From Bacillus sp. V3-13 (lineage in GTDB: Bacteria > Bacillota > Bacilli > Bacillales > Cytobacillaceae): DNA of 64,000 nucleotides. Positions 17,555 through 25,843 of this stretch are shown in pieces. The position numbers and the translations under genes are program-made. The DNA lies in NCBI RefSeq assembly GCF_002860165.1, contig NZ_PGUZ01000016.1, positions 62,001 to 126,000 of the forward strand, read 5' to 3'. Under the pieces are notes generated by a model. That model ran no database searches, was not told the origin of the DNA, and saw only the letters and a program-made list of their open reading frames with translations. The stretch's first letter is position 1. Each line of letters begins with the position of its first letter.

Positions 17555-17585
17555 AGTCCCGGTCTCAATTTATTAAGCCGGGACT
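17555..17585 (-). terminator. Intercistronic hairpin after the binding-protein gene
   Basis: AGTCCCGG and CCGGGACT form an 8-bp GC-rich stem between the solute-binding-protein gene and the ATPase gene. No T-run follows. Such hairpins commonly stabilise the upstream mRNA or partly terminate, so that the binding protein exceeds the membrane subunits. Confidence 0.6.
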
Positions 17586-17591
17586 AAAGCG

Positions 17592-18779
17592 TCATTTTTT
17601 CGATTGGATTTTTTCTTCCCAAAGCTTATAGATTTTGGTGATCGGCTCGATGTCGGGATACATGAGCACATCGTCTCCACCTGTAAATCTGCCGTCTTCC
17701 TTATACTCCTTTGGCAATGCATCTGACACAGCATCAAAATTCGCTTTATATTTTGGATCAATCAATTTTTCGGCCGCCTCTTTATTGGCAGGAACCTGGC
17801 CTACTGACATAGCCTGGGATTGAGGCTCCTTCTTCATCGAATATTTGAGAAATTCGAGGGCTGCTTCCTTTCTTTCTTTTGGCAGGTCCTTTAACATAAC
17901 AAGAAAGGATGCATCCATGAATTGCTTCGAATCTTCCAGTTCCACCGTTTTGATATGTGACGGCAGGGAAGCCTCCATCATCGATCTTGCATACCAGAAA
18001 GGAGTGTGCGGAATAATGTCAACCGTACCATCGGTAAGAAAAGTAAATGTATCTGAAGTGGATGACGGATAGCTGCTGATATGTGGTGATATTTCTTCAA
18101 GATAGTTCCAGGTCTTCGTTAATTGTTCCGGACTGTTGGGATCTTCACCCATTGCAGACGCCAAGCCAAGAAAGAATGCGCGTCCAGTACCACTATTCGG
18201 GACCGCCGCATACATGAACTTACCGGGATTCTCCTTTATCCAATCCTTTAATTCCGCATAGCTTTTCGGAGGATTTTTTACCGTCTTTGAATTATAGGCC
18301 AGCACCGGGCCGCTTGTGCCGGAATCTACAATGCCATACCCTTGATACTTCTCGATATATTGTTTCGCAATATCTGTTAAATTGTCCTGTGGCAATTCCT
18401 TTTCATACGCGGGATACAGCTGTTCCCATAACCCTTGTTGTATTCCCAAAGGCATGGCATCCATACCAGCAGCCACAATATCGATATTGCCGTTTTTTCC
18501 TTGTGCCTTAATTTTGTTTAAAATTTCCTGTGGCGTACCCCGGCCATACTCAACTTTGTACTTGCCCTTCATTTCCTTTTCGAACATAGGAATCAAAATG
18601 TCTTTAAAATACTCATCCTTACCTGAAACGGTATAAAAGGTGATCGTTTGCGGTTTACCATTCCCTGCGGAATCTGGGGCAGAAGCTTGTTCCTGCTTGG
18701 CGGTGCTTCCGTTGCATGCAGTTAAAAATAAAGAGATGGCTAAAATAAGACTGCTAATGATCGCAAATTGTTTACTCAT
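17592..18779 (-). CDS. Extracellular solute-binding lipoprotein
   Basis: A 395-residue periplasmic-binding-protein-type lipoprotein. A signal peptide ends in the lipobox LTAC, with the lipidated Cys near residue 22. The mature part has the two-lobed type II fold seen in PotD/FutA-like proteins (ITFYTVSGKDEYF strand, IDIVAAGMDAMPLGIQQGLW, GTSGPVLAYNSK). It captures the substrate for the importer encoded downstream. Polyamine, Fe3+ and 2-aminoethylphosphonate binders all share this architecture, and I see no motif that decides between them. Confidence 0.88.
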   Translation of the reverse strand: MSKQFAIISSLILAISLFLTACNGSTAKQEQASAPDSAGNGKPQTITFYTVSGKDEYFKDILIPMFEKEMKGKYKVEYGRGTPQEILNKIKAQGKNGNIDIVAAGMDAMPLGIQQGLWEQLYPAYEKELPQDNLTDIAKQYIEKYQGYGIVDSGTSGPVLAYNSKTVKNPPKSYAELKDWIKENPGKFMYAAVPNSGTGRAFFLGLASAMGEDPNSPEQLTKTWNYLEEISPHISSYPSSTSDTFTFLTDGTVDIIPHTPFWYARSMMEASLPSHIKTVELEDSKQFMDASFLVMLKDLPKERKEAALEFLKYSMKKEPQSQAMSVGQVPANKEAAEKLIDPKYKANFDAVSDALPKEYKEDGRFTGGDDVLMYPDIEPITKIYKLWEEKIQSKK

Positions 18780-18802
18780 TTAAATTCCTCCCCAGAAATG
18801 TA

Positions 18803-19498
18803 TCATTGTTTTCGGTGTGTTGATAAAAAATAATGTGGATACCTGTTGATCAACCCATTTTTTTCGGTGTCTGCCCAACTCATATGCACTTTTACTACTT
18901 GTTCCGCTTGATCAGGCAGCTTGTCTTTCACACAGGAGTAAATTTCCCAGTGATGCTTCAATGCCTCCTTCCAATATTTTTTTAAGGATTGATGCAGCAT
19001 GCCGATTCTTGTTAGATGCGCATTCATTGGTTCAATCAGCAGCCACGTTCTTTTTTTCCCACACCCTTCAAAGATCATTTGATGGAATTCATCGTCCATT
19101 TCGGACAGCTTTAGGTAATCATTTTTCTCAAGATACCACTCCTGCTTGGATAAATTGCTGTTCATTTGGAAGAGGATTTCTTCAGGAAATGACACACACG
19201 CGTCCCGAACAATTGCCGCCTCCAGGTTTGTCCTGACAAACTTGGCTTCCTCGGTGTATTTCAAATCAATCAGGGAAACGACGGTCCCGCTTTGAGGGTA
19301 GATCTCGAGGAGCCCTTCCTTGGACAATTGCAGAAAAGCTTCCCTCACCGGGGTTCTGCTTACTTCCATTACATCAGAGATTTCCTTCTCTGATATCTTC
19401 GTTCCTGGTTCAAGTTGTAAATGAATAATTTTGGATTTTAAGTTATGAAAGATCGATTCCCTGGCCGTGGATCCTAATTTTAAGCCGGTTTTATTCAC
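18803..19498 (-). CDS. GntR-family regulator with FCD domain
   Basis: A 231-residue regulator. The N-terminal winged helix (about 10-75) includes MEVSRTPVREAFLQLSKEGL, and an all-helical FCD domain (about 85-220) supplies the effector and metal site. It is the first gene of the importer operon, 23 bases before the binding-protein gene, so it most likely autoregulates the cassette. FCD regulators usually sense small organic acids or sugar acids, which hints at the transported compound. The sequence TGTACTAGTATG just upstream of the start is a possible operator. Confidence 0.85.
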   Translation of the reverse strand: MNKTGLKLGSTARESIFHNLKSKIIHLQLEPGTKISEKEISDVMEVSRTPVREAFLQLSKEGLLEIYPQSGTVVSLIDLKYTEEAKFVRTNLEAAIVRDACVSFPEEILFQMNSNLSKQEWYLEKNDYLKLSEMDDEFHQMIFEGCGKKRTWLLIEPMNAHLTRIGMLHQSLKKYWKEALKHHWEIYSCVKDKLPDQAEQVVKVHMSWADTEKNGLINRYPHYFLSTHRKQ

Positions 19499-19831
19499 CT
19501 CTCTGACCCCTTCGTATTAATAGATTAATGTACTAGTATGGCAGTTGAATAAGCAAAAAAAATAGTGAATCAAAAAAACAGAAGCAGACATGATAAGAAA
19601 AATGCGGAGTGGGATAGTTATTCATTACCCATTATTCAGCTAATTAAACCTATGTTTCTTAAATTTTCTAACATATTCGACAAACTTTTAATGATCGTTT
19701 GCACAAGTGATTCTCCAGCTCAAAAGAAAAAAGCTACTTACAAATTGTAAATAGCCAGAGAGAAAATTTTAAAAACTATTGTTATTCATAGTGAAGTGAG
19801 TGGCAACTTAGCAACTAAGCTCAAAACAAAG
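19499..19831. other. Intergenic region between the GntR cassette and the 14-gene operon
   Basis: This 333-bp region has no supported gene. It holds the promoter and probable operator of the GntR cassette near 19510-19545 and the terminator of the large operon at 19725-19755. Plus-strand ORFs here lack ribosome binding sites and family resemblance. Confidence 0.6.
19725..19755 (-). terminator. Terminator of the 14-gene pterin/signalling operon
   Basis: On the minus strand GCTATTTACA and TGTAAGTAGC form a 10-bp stem (one G-T pair) with a 3-base loop, followed by TTTTTTC. It lies about 75 bases after the LytTR gene, the last of the operon. Confidence 0.88.
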
Positions 19832-20587
19832 TTAAGGAGTTACCTCATCATTTTGGACAATCTGTTTGAAATAATTCTGCACCTCATTGATCTTGAGTTT
19901 CGAGATATGGGCGGTTTTATTAAAATTCGAAAAGTGAGCACTGTACGATTCGCCCATTACCTCGATTTTAATGATTTTTTTCAAATTCACCAGGAATGAA
20001 CGGTGTGTTTTAAAAAAGAAAGGTTGTAATCTGCCTTCCAGTTCCTGCAGCGATTCATTTGTTTCAAACCTGTCATAGTCTGTATATATAACCGTTTTTC
20101 TACCTTCTTTTTCGATAAATAAAATATCTTCCATTGGTAAATATAGGTGCGCGTTCATCGTTCTAATTGCCAGCTTTTTCTCCGAATCACTTGAAATGGT
20201 TGAAACGTCTTTTTGCATTTGTACTAATTTTTTGGCCTTCTCAAGAGCTTTAAAAAATCTTGTTGTATCAATTGGCTTTATAACATAATCCGTTGCTGAG
20301 ATTTCAAAGGCTTCTACCGCAAACTCTGTATGTCCGGTTGTAAAAATAACAGCCAGGGTTGGGAAAAGTTCTTTCAGTGATTTGACTGCTTCCAACCCAT
20401 TTAGACCAGGCATATCTATATCCACTATAATAATATCTGGTTTTTTTGTCAGTACTAACGGAATTAATTTTTCTCCGTCAGTTGCTTCTCCGATTATTTT
20501 AAAATCAGGAACCAATTCAATATAGTGATTTAAAATATCTCTGGCTGTAGCGTCATCATCTGCAATTGCGACATTAAACTGGTTCAT
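19832..20587 (-). CDS. LytTR-family response regulator
   Basis: A 251-residue protein: receiver domain (about 5-120) with acidic pair DDD near 10-12, phospho-acceptor Asp56 in DIIIVDIDMP and the conserved Lys in YVIKP, then a LytTR DNA-binding domain (about 140-245). LytTR proteins bind direct repeats in promoters and often control exopolysaccharide, bacteriocin or competence genes. It is the last gene of the 14-gene operon. No sensor kinase of the LytS type is adjacent; the PAS hybrid kinase at 32.7-35.5 kb is the nearest candidate partner, by context only. Confidence 0.9.
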   Translation of the reverse strand: MNQFNVAIADDDATARDILNHYIELVPDFKIIGEATDGEKLIPLVLTKKPDIIIVDIDMPGLNGLEAVKSLKELFPTLAVIFTTGHTEFAVEAFEISATDYVIKPIDTTRFFKALEKAKKLVQMQKDVSTISSDSEKKLAIRTMNAHLYLPMEDILFIEKEGRKTVIYTDYDRFETNESLQELEGRLQPFFFKTHRSFLVNLKKIIKIEVMGESYSAHFSNFNKTAHISKLKINEVQNYFKQIVQNDEVTP

Positions 20588-20635
20588 GCAAAAAGCCCCC
20601 TAAAGCTTCTTGAATTTTTTAACAAAAACTATCAC

Positions 20636-20950
20636 TTACTTAAAAGTTTCATGCCCCAGAATATCGGGGAGTTGAATGATTTCAAAGATATCTTTTACTT
20701 GAGGAGCCACATCAGAAATAGTAATAACAACCTCGTCTTTTTTTAATGTTTCAATTAAATTAATCAGCAATCCTATTCCTGTCGAATCGACGAATGGAAC
20801 ATTGGAAAGGTTTATATCAATTGTCTTGAAAGATTGTAACGATGGAAAAATTTCATCTTCCATCATTTCCGTTACTTCAATATCCAGATCTCCAAGAAAG
20901 TAAATAACAGCATTATCTTCATTTTCCCGGATAATGTTAAATGTAAACAT
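20636..20950 (-). CDS. STAS-domain anti-sigma-antagonist-like protein (second copy)
   Basis: A 104-residue single-domain STAS protein with the phosphorylatable serine in VDSTGIG (about 57-63), as in SpoIIAA and RsbV. Unphosphorylated proteins of this type bind and inhibit an anti-sigma or switch kinase; dephosphorylation by a PP2C phosphatase restores them. The operon contains a PP2C phosphatase and a GHKL ATPase that could do this. It is clearly diverged from the other STAS protein of the operon, so the two probably have different partners. Confidence 0.88.
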   Translation of the reverse strand: MFTFNIIRENEDNAVIYFLGDLDIEVTEMMEDEIFPSLQSFKTIDINLSNVPFVDSTGIGLLINLIETLKKDEVVITISDVAPQVKDIFEIIQLPDILGHETFK

Positions 20951-20965
20951 ATTATTTATTCCCCT

Positions 20966-23032
20966 TTATTTCAAAACAATTCTATTGTTTTCATCTAAAG
21001 CCGCTTCTATATATTGCTGTTCTTCAGTGAAAGTATGCTTTACTTTTCCGATTTGAATCGTCGTTCCCTCTCTGGCTATCCCAATTGTAATTTTCTGATC
21101 ACTTGGAACGATAATCAGGCTTGTCACTCCACCGTCTGAACCTGCCTCTTTCACATAAGCTCCCAGTCCGGCATGTACTTCCCCACCGCGAAAGACACCG
21201 TTTATTTGGAGCTTGCCTCCACAATGTATTTTTGAGTTATAACATCCCTGGCCTTTGATGGTTACGTCTCCACTGCAATAAATAGCGCTATTTAATGCGT
21301 ACATCAATTCAATAAAGCAATGATCTTTTTCTGATACCTTGTACTCTTCAAGGATATTTTGAATATTTGTATATTGTTTATTTAGATTTTCTTTTGAATG
21401 CCATACATTTGGCACTGAAGAAAGCAGGCAGAGCCGTAACGATTCTGCTAAATTATGAAACTCCGAATCAAGATTGTTGTTTCCTCTTCTGCACAACTCA
21501 ATATATTCCTTGGTTACTGCCGTTAAATTTTGATACTTTTTTTCTAATAATATTTTGATTAACGGATGCAGACCGCTTTTTGAGTGGTCTGATATTTTAA
21601 ATGCCGGCACGGTTAATAATTGATCAATTGAAAGCATCATTTTTTTAAAATCCGGCTCAATAGCAATTAATAAATGCACTATTTGTGAGACTAGGATGTT
21701 ATTTCTTCCTGCCGATAATGTACTTCCAATTACATTTTGGTTGATGATAATCGAATTTTTCGAAGTAACTACTGCCCTATTAGCATTATGAGTTACTTTT
21801 ATGATTCCCTCTGCTTCGACTCTCATATTTTCCTCGACAGAACCTAATACGTCAATATCCCCTTTAAAACGCAGGTTTCCTGTTGATATATTAACATCAC
21901 CATTATGAACCATCTTTTGTACGATGCTGACCTTTACTAATTGTCCTCTGTGCTCAATATTTGGCCTGCCTGTTTCTGTGGCGACAATCCTTGTTTCATT
22001 TTCTATCAGGGTTGTCCCATAACCAGTTTGTACAATGATGGGGTAGGTCTGTTTAGCAGGGATTGGCTCATTTGTTACTGTATTACCCGGAATACCCGGA
22101 ACAGGAGGATGAATGATCGCGATAACCTGTCCTTGGTTTACAATTGGTATATGTTTAATTTCGCGAAAATCAGCCGTTCCATCATCTCTTTGTTTCGGAC
22201 CATTTAAAATTTCTTTATCTTCGATTAGCAATTGTAGTGAACCATTCTTTCCTTCCTTAGGTTCAGTTCCAGTTGCAATAATATAATCGCCAGTTTCTTT
22301 GGCTTCGACAGCTGCCATGATTGCATTATGGTCAAATCCATGAACAGCCCTTAAGGACTGAAGCTTCTCCACCACATCTTTGTAATTCAATGTATTTTGG
22401 ATTTCTATATGCTCCTCTGCGTGCAGCTCAATATGATGACTAGGTTCCACGTCCTTCAGGGTACGAGTAATTTTAGCTCCCGGTTCAATATGGAGCTTAA
22501 CGTTTAATTTAGTCTTGTCAAAATCAATATGCCATGTTGTTTCCCTGTATTCTTCTTCCAAATTTACTTCATACGAATCATTGCCGGTTACAACAACAAT
22601 TCCCTCAACTTTTTCTTTATTCTTATATAGATTGATTCCTTTCCCCACCGAAATGGTTGGATATGTTAAGTTGGAAGGTTTACCGAAAATTCTCCCTCCC
22701 TTTATCCAAACCTTCCCTTCATTTTCGCTCATTGATTCTTCTTGTAACAGAACAACGTCATGATCTGTTTCATTATGAACTAAGGCATTTGAAGGTGCGT
22801 TGAGTTGGTCAATGATATCCTCAATATTTGCTTGAGCGGATGCTTCTATTTCCATTGTCTTTGGTTCAGTCTTTGTTAGTTTAACAACAGCAGGTTTTGA
22901 CCGAAAAAAAGACTTTGTCTCCTGTTGGATGATTTCTATCGATACATCCTCACGGGCTACATTTAAAATATTTAAACCAAGATTAATTGCTTCAATGACA
23001 TCTTTTCCTTTTGAAATGATTGATTGTGACAT
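20966..23032 (-). CDS. FapA-type DUF342 protein
   Basis: A large 688-residue cytosolic protein. The N-terminal region (about 1-130) has a KH-like start. A DUF342/FapA central domain (about 170-430) is recognisable by PGIPGNTVTNEPIPAKQ and the beta-helical stretch VNISTGNLRFKGDIDVLGSV. A helical section (450-600) and a final beta-helix (ITIGIAREGTTIQIG) follow. FapA family members in Gram-negatives affect flagellar assembly and cell-pole processes, and the domain makes a polymer-like beta-helix. Placement between PP2C and STAS genes suggests a scaffold or effector for the partner-switch; this is inference. Confidence 0.8.
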   Translation of the reverse strand: MSQSIISKGKDVIEAINLGLNILNVAREDVSIEIIQQETKSFFRSKPAVVKLTKTEPKTMEIEASAQANIEDIIDQLNAPSNALVHNETDHDVVLLQEESMSENEGKVWIKGGRIFGKPSNLTYPTISVGKGINLYKNKEKVEGIVVVTGNDSYEVNLEEEYRETTWHIDFDKTKLNVKLHIEPGAKITRTLKDVEPSHHIELHAEEHIEIQNTLNYKDVVEKLQSLRAVHGFDHNAIMAAVEAKETGDYIIATGTEPKEGKNGSLQLLIEDKEILNGPKQRDDGTADFREIKHIPIVNQGQVIAIIHPPVPGIPGNTVTNEPIPAKQTYPIIVQTGYGTTLIENETRIVATETGRPNIEHRGQLVKVSIVQKMVHNGDVNISTGNLRFKGDIDVLGSVEENMRVEAEGIIKVTHNANRAVVTSKNSIIINQNVIGSTLSAGRNNILVSQIVHLLIAIEPDFKKMMLSIDQLLTVPAFKISDHSKSGLHPLIKILLEKKYQNLTAVTKEYIELCRRGNNNLDSEFHNLAESLRLCLLSSVPNVWHSKENLNKQYTNIQNILEEYKVSEKDHCFIELMYALNSAIYCSGDVTIKGQGCYNSKIHCGGKLQINGVFRGGEVHAGLGAYVKEAGSDGGVTSLIIVPSDQKITIGIAREGTTIQIGKVKHTFTEEQQYIEAALDENNRIVLK

Positions 23033-23039
23033 TGTTCAT

Positions 23040-23912
23040 CTACTCCTCTGTATTAATAACAGGAGAATTAAAGCTTGAAATATCACTTTTTTCCTCTTGA
23101 ATTCTTAAAGAAACCATTGTTATATCATCTTTTTGCGGGGTTCCTTGAGTAAACTCCTGCAGTGATTCCATAATGGACATTTCAAGTTCCACAACCCCTT
23201 TGTCTATATTCTTTAACAAAGTTTCCATTAGACGTTCTTTTTTGTATTGTTCATTATTCGTATCAGTCGCTTCAACAATACCATCCGTATAAAAGAAAAC
23301 AGTATCATTGTTTTTTAACTGGATTGATTTTTCTAAATAAATATGGTTCGGGAGTCCGCCGACCATAATTCCAGATACTTTAGGTAATTCTTCGATTACT
23401 TTTTCTGTTCCTTTGATATGAAGCGGCATGCTATGCCCGGCACTTGCGTAAGTAAGTGTTTTTGTGCAGGGGTCCCAATCTGCACAAAATAATGTGACAA
23501 ACGACCTTAGTGAACGCAGATCATTACAAAGAGCTGTATTCATAGCAGTCAGGGTTTCTCCCGGACCTTTTGTACTCTCTGATGCACTGCGAAAAGCTCC
23601 CCGAGTCAATATCATGAGCATCGCGGCAGGGATTCCTTTTCCCATCACATCTCCGATCACAATCCGAATCTTTCCATTCACCAATGGGTAAAAGTCATAA
23701 TAATCTCCACCGATTAGTCGGGCAGGAAGGGTGGATCCTTTGATCTCTCCCCCACTTACTTCAGGTGTGGGACCATTTAACAATTTAGCTTGTATATTCC
23801 GTGCCAGATTGATCTCTCTTTGTAACGCTTTATCCATAGAAAAGTTATCATTGCCCGGTTTATTTCCCGCTGATGATGGTTGATGAGTCATCGACAGGTG
23901 ATCCAAAAACAT
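23040..23912 (-). CDS. SpoIIE/RsbU-type PP2C serine phosphatase
   Basis: A 290-residue phosphatase with a short N-terminal extension and the RsbU-type catalytic domain: LIGGDYYDF, IGDVMGKGIPAAM, a SAGHSMPLHI segment, FFYTDGIVEA and KDDITMVSL hold the metal-binding aspartates. Such enzymes dephosphorylate STAS proteins. The start codon overlaps the stop of the upstream STAS gene (TAATG), so the two are translationally coupled. Unlike RsbU it lacks a recognisable activation domain; input may come from the HAMP sensor two genes upstream. Confidence 0.92.
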   Translation of the reverse strand: MFLDHLSMTHQPSSAGNKPGNDNFSMDKALQREINLARNIQAKLLNGPTPEVSGGEIKGSTLPARLIGGDYYDFYPLVNGKIRIVIGDVMGKGIPAAMLMILTRGAFRSASESTKGPGETLTAMNTALCNDLRSLRSFVTLFCADWDPCTKTLTYASAGHSMPLHIKGTEKVIEELPKVSGIMVGGLPNHIYLEKSIQLKNNDTVFFYTDGIVEATDTNNEQYKKERLMETLLKNIDKGVVELEMSIMESLQEFTQGTPQKDDITMVSLRIQEEKSDISSFNSPVINTEE

Positions 23913-24229
23913 TAAACGACCTCCCCTTGATAGACTTCTAAAATCTTGTAGAGTCCAACCGTCTCAAAAACTTCATTTGTCAATTCATCCATACCTTGAA
24001 GTACTAATTTGAATTTTTTTTCATCTGATAAATAGATCGCACTCATAATTGAGCCAATACCTGTTGAATCGATAAATTCTAATTGACTAAGATCCAAAAC
24101 CAGTGCTTCTATATCTCCAAGATCCTCTAAATAAGGATTAATAATACTGGTTGTTGTTATATCCAGCACGCCTTTAATTTTTAGGATCACTTTTGAGTCT
24201 TGAATTTCCTTTTGAACACTTAAAGACAT
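23912..24229 (-). CDS. STAS-domain anti-sigma-antagonist-like protein (first copy)
   Basis: A 105-residue STAS protein with the phosphorylation motif IDSTGIGSIM near 56-65. The ATG at 24229 follows GAGGGGGC at good spacing; a TTG one codon earlier is less likely. It sits between the HAMP sensor and the PP2C phosphatase and is coupled to the latter, so it is the likely direct substrate of that phosphatase. The kinase that would phosphorylate it may be the GHKL ATPase encoded at 28.6-29.6 kb. Confidence 0.9.
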   Translation of the reverse strand: MSLSVQKEIQDSKVILKIKGVLDITTTSIINPYLEDLGDIEALVLDLSQLEFIDSTGIGSIMSAIYLSDEKKFKLVLQGMDELTNEVFETVGLYKILEVYQGEVV

Positions 24230-24243
24230 CAAATTGCCCCCTC

Positions 24244-25812
24244 TTACAGTTTGAATTTTGCCATATAATCAAGTAATTTATTGGAGATATCAGATAGCTC
24301 ACTTGATTGTCCGTGCAGAGATTGCAGTAAGTCGGAAAGAGTAATCGTGACGTCTGTTGTCGCAGCGGTACGGTCATTCGCTACTTCTCTCATCGTGTCT
24401 AATCGATCAAGGATATATTTCACTTTCGGATTATCTTTATATGAATCAAGTATCTGTACAATTTCATCCATAAATGATGTAATTTCATACAATTGATCCC
24501 TTGATTTCATTGTTGCTTCCGTTGACAATCCATACATTTTTTCAATGGATTGAGATGCTTCAGCTTCCAGCAGGATAGAAAGACGCTGCGTTTTGGTTGC
24601 TTGCTCTTGAGTATCTTTGATGAGTTTATTCAGTCTTTCCGCCATTCGATTCGTACTATGAGATAGCTGCTCCAATTCACTTCTGTCATTTACTTGACTT
24701 TTTGCTGTTAAATCTCCCGCTTCCAGCAGCTTAATTTGCTGAATAATTTTTTGAATATTTTCATAGATACGATTGAAGAATCCAAACGATAATAAGAAAA
24801 GACCGAGCAACGATACTAACCCTGTAACAAACAGAATGATCGAGTGACGGTAGAGAGGATCCGTCATTTCTGCATAATCGAGGGCGATATAGATTACTTG
24901 ATTATTTTTTATCGGTATAAAAAGTTTTAAAACTTTTTCACCCTTAATGCTTTGAACATAACTGCGTTTTTCTGGATAATTTGCTAAATTCTTAAGCAAT
25001 TGAATATCTTTCTTTGTTTCAAACTTAAAATCACCATGAACCACTTTTTTCATTGGCGGCCAATATTGTTCCGCCAATTCCGGGTTTTCAAACACTTTAG
25101 GGTCCAAAACGGCGATTTCCTGAATGAATGGATTCTCTTTTACCATTGTTTCAATCCAGGAATTGGGTCCTACGTCTTGCGTGAATTGATATACTTCATT
25201 CGCTTCAATATAGGGGTTTACAAAATAATCCGTTCCTTCAGGATGGTAGTAAGCATACTTGAAAAATAAAGGCTGGCCTTCATAAGTCCCGGACATCATG
25301 ATAGGCAGAACCAGCAAACCTTTCTCCGTATAGCCACCAGGCACGGCCGGCTCTTTACCGTTCAACATATCGTCCGATGCTTGATAGACGATTTCACCAA
25401 AATTCTTTGTACTAAAGCCTATTTCTTTTTGGTCTGTCGCTTTTACAGCGACTATATCATTGTCCGCTCTTGAAAAAATAGTTAATCCCGAGAGGTTCAA
25501 CTTTTCTTTTATTTGAATAAGTTCTTCTGTTGTAATATCTTCAGCCTTTTCCTTACCCAACAGATCACCAATATGTTTGGCATAGCCAAACATTTTTAGA
25601 TCAATTTGGTGTTCAATACTTTTCGCTGCTAAATCTGTTTCTTCTATTCCCTGGTTTATACTGTCAGCTATCAATGATGATTGGGTGTCTATTTCATAAT
25701 CAATTTGTTTATCCATAAAGTATAACTGTATTCCACCAGATAGGACGGTAATCAAGAGAAGGACGGATAAAATCCGGGTTAACAGTTGTTTGCGTAGTGA
25801 CGTTTGTTTCAT
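24244..25812 (-). CDS. Membrane sensor with extracytoplasmic domain and HAMP
   Basis: A protein of about 522 residues: transmembrane helix at about 10-32, an extracytoplasmic sensor domain of roughly 290 residues, a second transmembrane helix (about 325-350), a HAMP domain (about 355-405) and a C-terminal helical coil. There is no histidine-kinase, cyclase or methyl-accepting domain, so it must signal through protein contacts. In other partner-switching loci such sensors activate the neighbouring PP2C phosphatase. The start at 25812 follows GAGGAG; a start nine codons earlier lacks a ribosome binding site. Confidence 0.8.
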   Translation of the reverse strand: MKQTSLRKQLLTRILSVLLLITVLSGGIQLYFMDKQIDYEIDTQSSLIADSINQGIEETDLAAKSIEHQIDLKMFGYAKHIGDLLGKEKAEDITTEELIQIKEKLNLSGLTIFSRADNDIVAVKATDQKEIGFSTKNFGEIVYQASDDMLNGKEPAVPGGYTEKGLLVLPIMMSGTYEGQPLFFKYAYYHPEGTDYFVNPYIEANEVYQFTQDVGPNSWIETMVKENPFIQEIAVLDPKVFENPELAEQYWPPMKKVVHGDFKFETKKDIQLLKNLANYPEKRSYVQSIKGEKVLKLFIPIKNNQVIYIALDYAEMTDPLYRHSIILFVTGLVSLLGLFLLSFGFFNRIYENIQKIIQQIKLLEAGDLTAKSQVNDRSELEQLSHSTNRMAERLNKLIKDTQEQATKTQRLSILLEAEASQSIEKMYGLSTEATMKSRDQLYEITSFMDEIVQILDSYKDNPKVKYILDRLDTMREVANDRTAATTDVTITLSDLLQSLHGQSSELSDISNKLLDYMAKFKL

Positions 25813-25843
25813 TAGCAAGGAACTCCTCTTTATCATCAATATT

